Assembly (NCBI GenBank): GCA_949948895.1
Contig: CATLHE010000001.1
Span: 372,001 to 436,000 of the forward strand
Origin: an uncultured Christensenella sp.
GTDB taxonomy: Bacteria; Bacillota; Clostridia; Christensenellales; Pumilibacteraceae
Length of the DNA stretch: 64,000 nucleotides
Direction: 5' to 3'
Of the stretch, positions 63,301 to 64,000 are shown one piece after another (position 1 is the stretch's first letter; every line of letters starts with the position of its first letter). Made by a program: the position numbers and the translations under genes. The notes below the pieces were generated by a model. The model saw only the letters and a program-made list of their open reading frames with translations, made no database searches and had not been told where the DNA came from.

Positions 63301-63722
63301 CTTCCGACTATCCCGCCGTAAAACGCAAGCGAAGTATCGCGAAGATTGCCGCTCTTGTCGTACGTATACGCGCGCGAGCCCAAAACGGTGACTTTTATTT
63401 CCTCGTCGGAATCGGCGGAACGAAGCGGCAGTGCGCCGTTCTCGTTTTTAAGAAGCACGCACCCCTCTTCGCCTATTCGCTCCGCAACGTTCTTTCTCGC
63501 CGTAAGCATTTCCACGGTGTTCTCGTAATCGGACTTAAACCCGTAAGCTTCCGCACTGCCCGCAAGAGCGGTGTTCACGCCGAGCACGTTGTTTATGAGC
63601 GCGGTATAGTCGCTTATTTTGCCTATGGAGCTTGCGCCTATCAAGAGCGCGCACAAAAACGCGCACAGCACGGCAAAACCGCGAACTAAATTATACTTGT
63701 TTACTTTACTTCTCTTTTTCAT
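60357..63722 (-). CDS. GH3 glycosidase with permuted domains and two membrane helices
   Basis: 1,121 residues. N-terminal membrane helix (about 13-35). About 60-420: GH3 C-domain-like part with GEEGCVLLKNENGALPL. About 465-520: fibronectin III-like (VVQVYAQSPYTEY). About 735-1010: GH3 N-domain barrel with DGPNGNV, WSRNPIIWAPGMNLHRTPFNSRNHEYYSEDP, KHFAFN (about 863) and ISTDMVVGG, whose Asp953 is the probable nucleophile. A second membrane helix (about 1050-1078) ends in an acidic cytoplasmic tail. The C-before-N order is the reversed GH3 arrangement known from some rumen and gut Clostridia beta-glucosidases. Likely beta-glucosidase/xylosidase at the outer membrane face. Confidence 0.88.
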   Translation of the reverse strand: MKKRSKVNKYNLVRGFAVLCAFLCALLIGASSIGKISDYTALINNVLGVNTALAGSAEAYGFKSDYENTVEMLTARKNVAERIGEEGCVLLKNENGALPLRSADSDEEIKVTVLGSRAYTYDKSGNLRDTSLAFYGGIVGSPIRKQTVKTADGKISLPITIEAAFKNQNITINPALVNAYSGKNFPSLVAGSEANGSSGAPFAINEPRITLSECGQYQMYDDACFVVVGRSSGEGREYLPGEYGVSDKSDGSKSAVGLSQDERDLISVAAQISDKVIVLVNSAVAMEIDDLKNDPNVDSVLWIGLPGSYGMNGVARVISGKASPSGSLPDTYAVDASASPAAQNFGITSPSGNGKFEWSDTSRYNNADNSHYVVLAEGLYTGYYYYETRYADVVEGRGRAASPIGQGHGATTSLWKYEDEVSYTFGYGLSYSTFTQEIVDGSLEVDTESKTAKIDIAVKNTGERAAKTVVQVYAQSPYTEYDKEHGVEKSAIQLVGFEKTELDANEERTVTVEFALKYLASYDKTVANGSATGGYILENDTYYFAVGNGAHDALNSVLLKKGVDESKLYSEVGESPSVDKAAAWHPANDSGIAFDTNGVNVELLSVTESGKTVSNQLADADYNYYKPNTVTYLSRSDWAGTFPKSYVRLDVPSSMNLYLDSRVYQFTTGSSDVKFGVDHSTEEDDEGNPLENLSIAEMKFASYDDERWEYLVSQITFDEAWAFAPYGGASCKLFKSVNAPEVWQIDGPNGNVTRSIGSKAPSSGVMAVPESDPNYGYMSCDMCCEPMTAATFNKELLEEQGRMYGEDMLWSRNPIIWAPGMNLHRTPFNSRNHEYYSEDPMLTNILGTSFVRGGLAKGAILSAKHFAFNTQESYREGLCQFMEEQSARELELRAFQGLSEDVKYVNADGHTVNAIGLMSSFSRVGACGVNAHTGLMKNILRGEWGYKGLISTDMVVGGRFFNPQDAVINNVTFMATSNAESLLTNFWPDYNNKSKVKSDPKLCEALSENMHYYMYSLANSSALNGYDANTVVKEQVFWWQKALVGGAIGTGVLCGVLAVLAVVLRVLSDRKAKASAQGGHCTEQAETADNADISISCDAEDGSTAYADNEIKTEGDGDDKD

Positions 63723-63734
63723 GTGTAGTAACCG

Positions 63735-64000
63735 TTACTCCGCTTGGTTTATATCGTAATGACTGCCGAGCGAATCGGATGCGTTTTCGGGACTGCGCAT
63801 ATTTATGACGGTTATGACAACGTCTCCGTCTATGGTGTATTCGGGTGAGCCGCCGTACGCGCCGACCGAGAAGTTTGCAATACTCAAATCGAAACCGCTC
63901 TTTAATGCAATCGACGATACGCTATTGAATGCGGCAAACTCGCTCGCCGTCGTATTATCGGGATCGTAATAAGAAAGCTCGGCGCTGCCTTTTACCAAAT
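63735..64000 (-). CDS. Partial protein, C-terminal end only
   Basis: The frame is open from the right window edge to a stop at 63735 (about 88 codons). Residues such as SAELSYYDPDNTT, SIANFSVGAYGGSPEYTIDGDVVITVIN look beta-rich and secreted. The first codon of the visible frame (TTG) is probably internal. It belongs to the same surface cluster, 12 bases upstream of the GH3 gene. Family not recognised. Confidence 0.65.
   Translation of the reverse strand, partial: LVKGSAELSYYDPDNTTASEFAAFNSVSSIALKSGFDLSIANFSVGAYGGSPEYTIDGDVVITVINMRSPENASDSLGSHYDINQAE

Overview
The window looks like chromosome from an endospore-forming, anaerobic Clostridia-type Firmicute, probably an uncultured gut lineage. 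The evidence is spoIVFA/spoIVFB and pdaB (sporulation), a complete rnfCDGEAB operon (anaerobic ferredoxin:NAD oxidoreductase), minD/minE, paired TauE/SafE halves, lipoproteins with Clostridia-type lipoboxes and consensus sigma-A promoters. GC content appears close to 50 percent by eye. A Christensenellales-like origin is my inference and was not tested. No rRNA, tRNA, CRISPR, phage or insertion-sequence genes were seen.

Layout. 1-6.8 kb (minus): ppx/gppA-maf-mreB, a terminator, then minD-minE-short spoIVFA-spoIVFB-DUF4132 protein. 7-9.6 kb (plus): a large membrane-anchored beta-propeller/SH3 protein. 9.6-12 kb (minus): ssb-like gene, pdaB, degV. 12.5-13.9 kb (plus): gdhA. 13.9-19.1 kb (minus): rnfCDGEAB, with two TauE/SafE half genes upstream. 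20.2-23.7 kb (plus): a 1,153-residue surface protein. 23.8-33.9 kb (minus): a small AT-rich orphan gene, then an operon of about ten housekeeping genes (nth-obg-nadD/yqeK/rsfS-PAP2-ECF S component/tsaE-tsaB-rimI-hydrolase-murF-SDR). 34-36 kb: a DUF3343 protein and an EF2568-type cysteine desulfurase, divergent, then two small unknown genes, also divergent. 36-44.5 kb (minus): a nine-gene operon from apbE to a CdaR-like regulator. 44.6-45.4 kb (plus): birA. 45.4-48.5 kb (minus): a glycosyltransferase and a GPH sugar symporter. 48.6-55.5 kb: rhamnose utilisation (GH78 rhamnosidase, rhaD, rhaA, rhaB and a divergent DeoR regulator). 55.6-64 kb (minus): a cell-surface cluster of Ig-like lipoproteins, membrane proteins and a permuted GH3 glycosidase.

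How the genes fit together. Rnf (13.9-19.1 kb) needs covalent FMN on RnfG and RnfD, and the apbE that would attach it heads a separate operon at 44.5 kb. The rhamnose genes form a whole intracellular route: import by the GPH symporter, release of rhamnose by a cytoplasmic GH78, then isomerase, kinase and aldolase. A surface GH3 cluster lies next to it. TsaB, TsaE and RimI sit together as in many bacteria, but TsaE is fused to a membrane transporter component.

Most notable observations. (1) At least five genes (minD, the 6970 gene, nth, apbE, birA) have a good -10 box only 6-7 bases before the start codon and no Shine-Dalgarno sequence, which predicts leaderless mRNAs at the heads of major operons. 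(2) An ECF S-component/TsaE fusion. (3) A NadD-YqeK-RsfS triple fusion. (4) A roughly 100-residue module that I do not recognise, present three times in two neighbouring surface proteins. (5) A SpoIVFA lacking its usual peptidase-like half.
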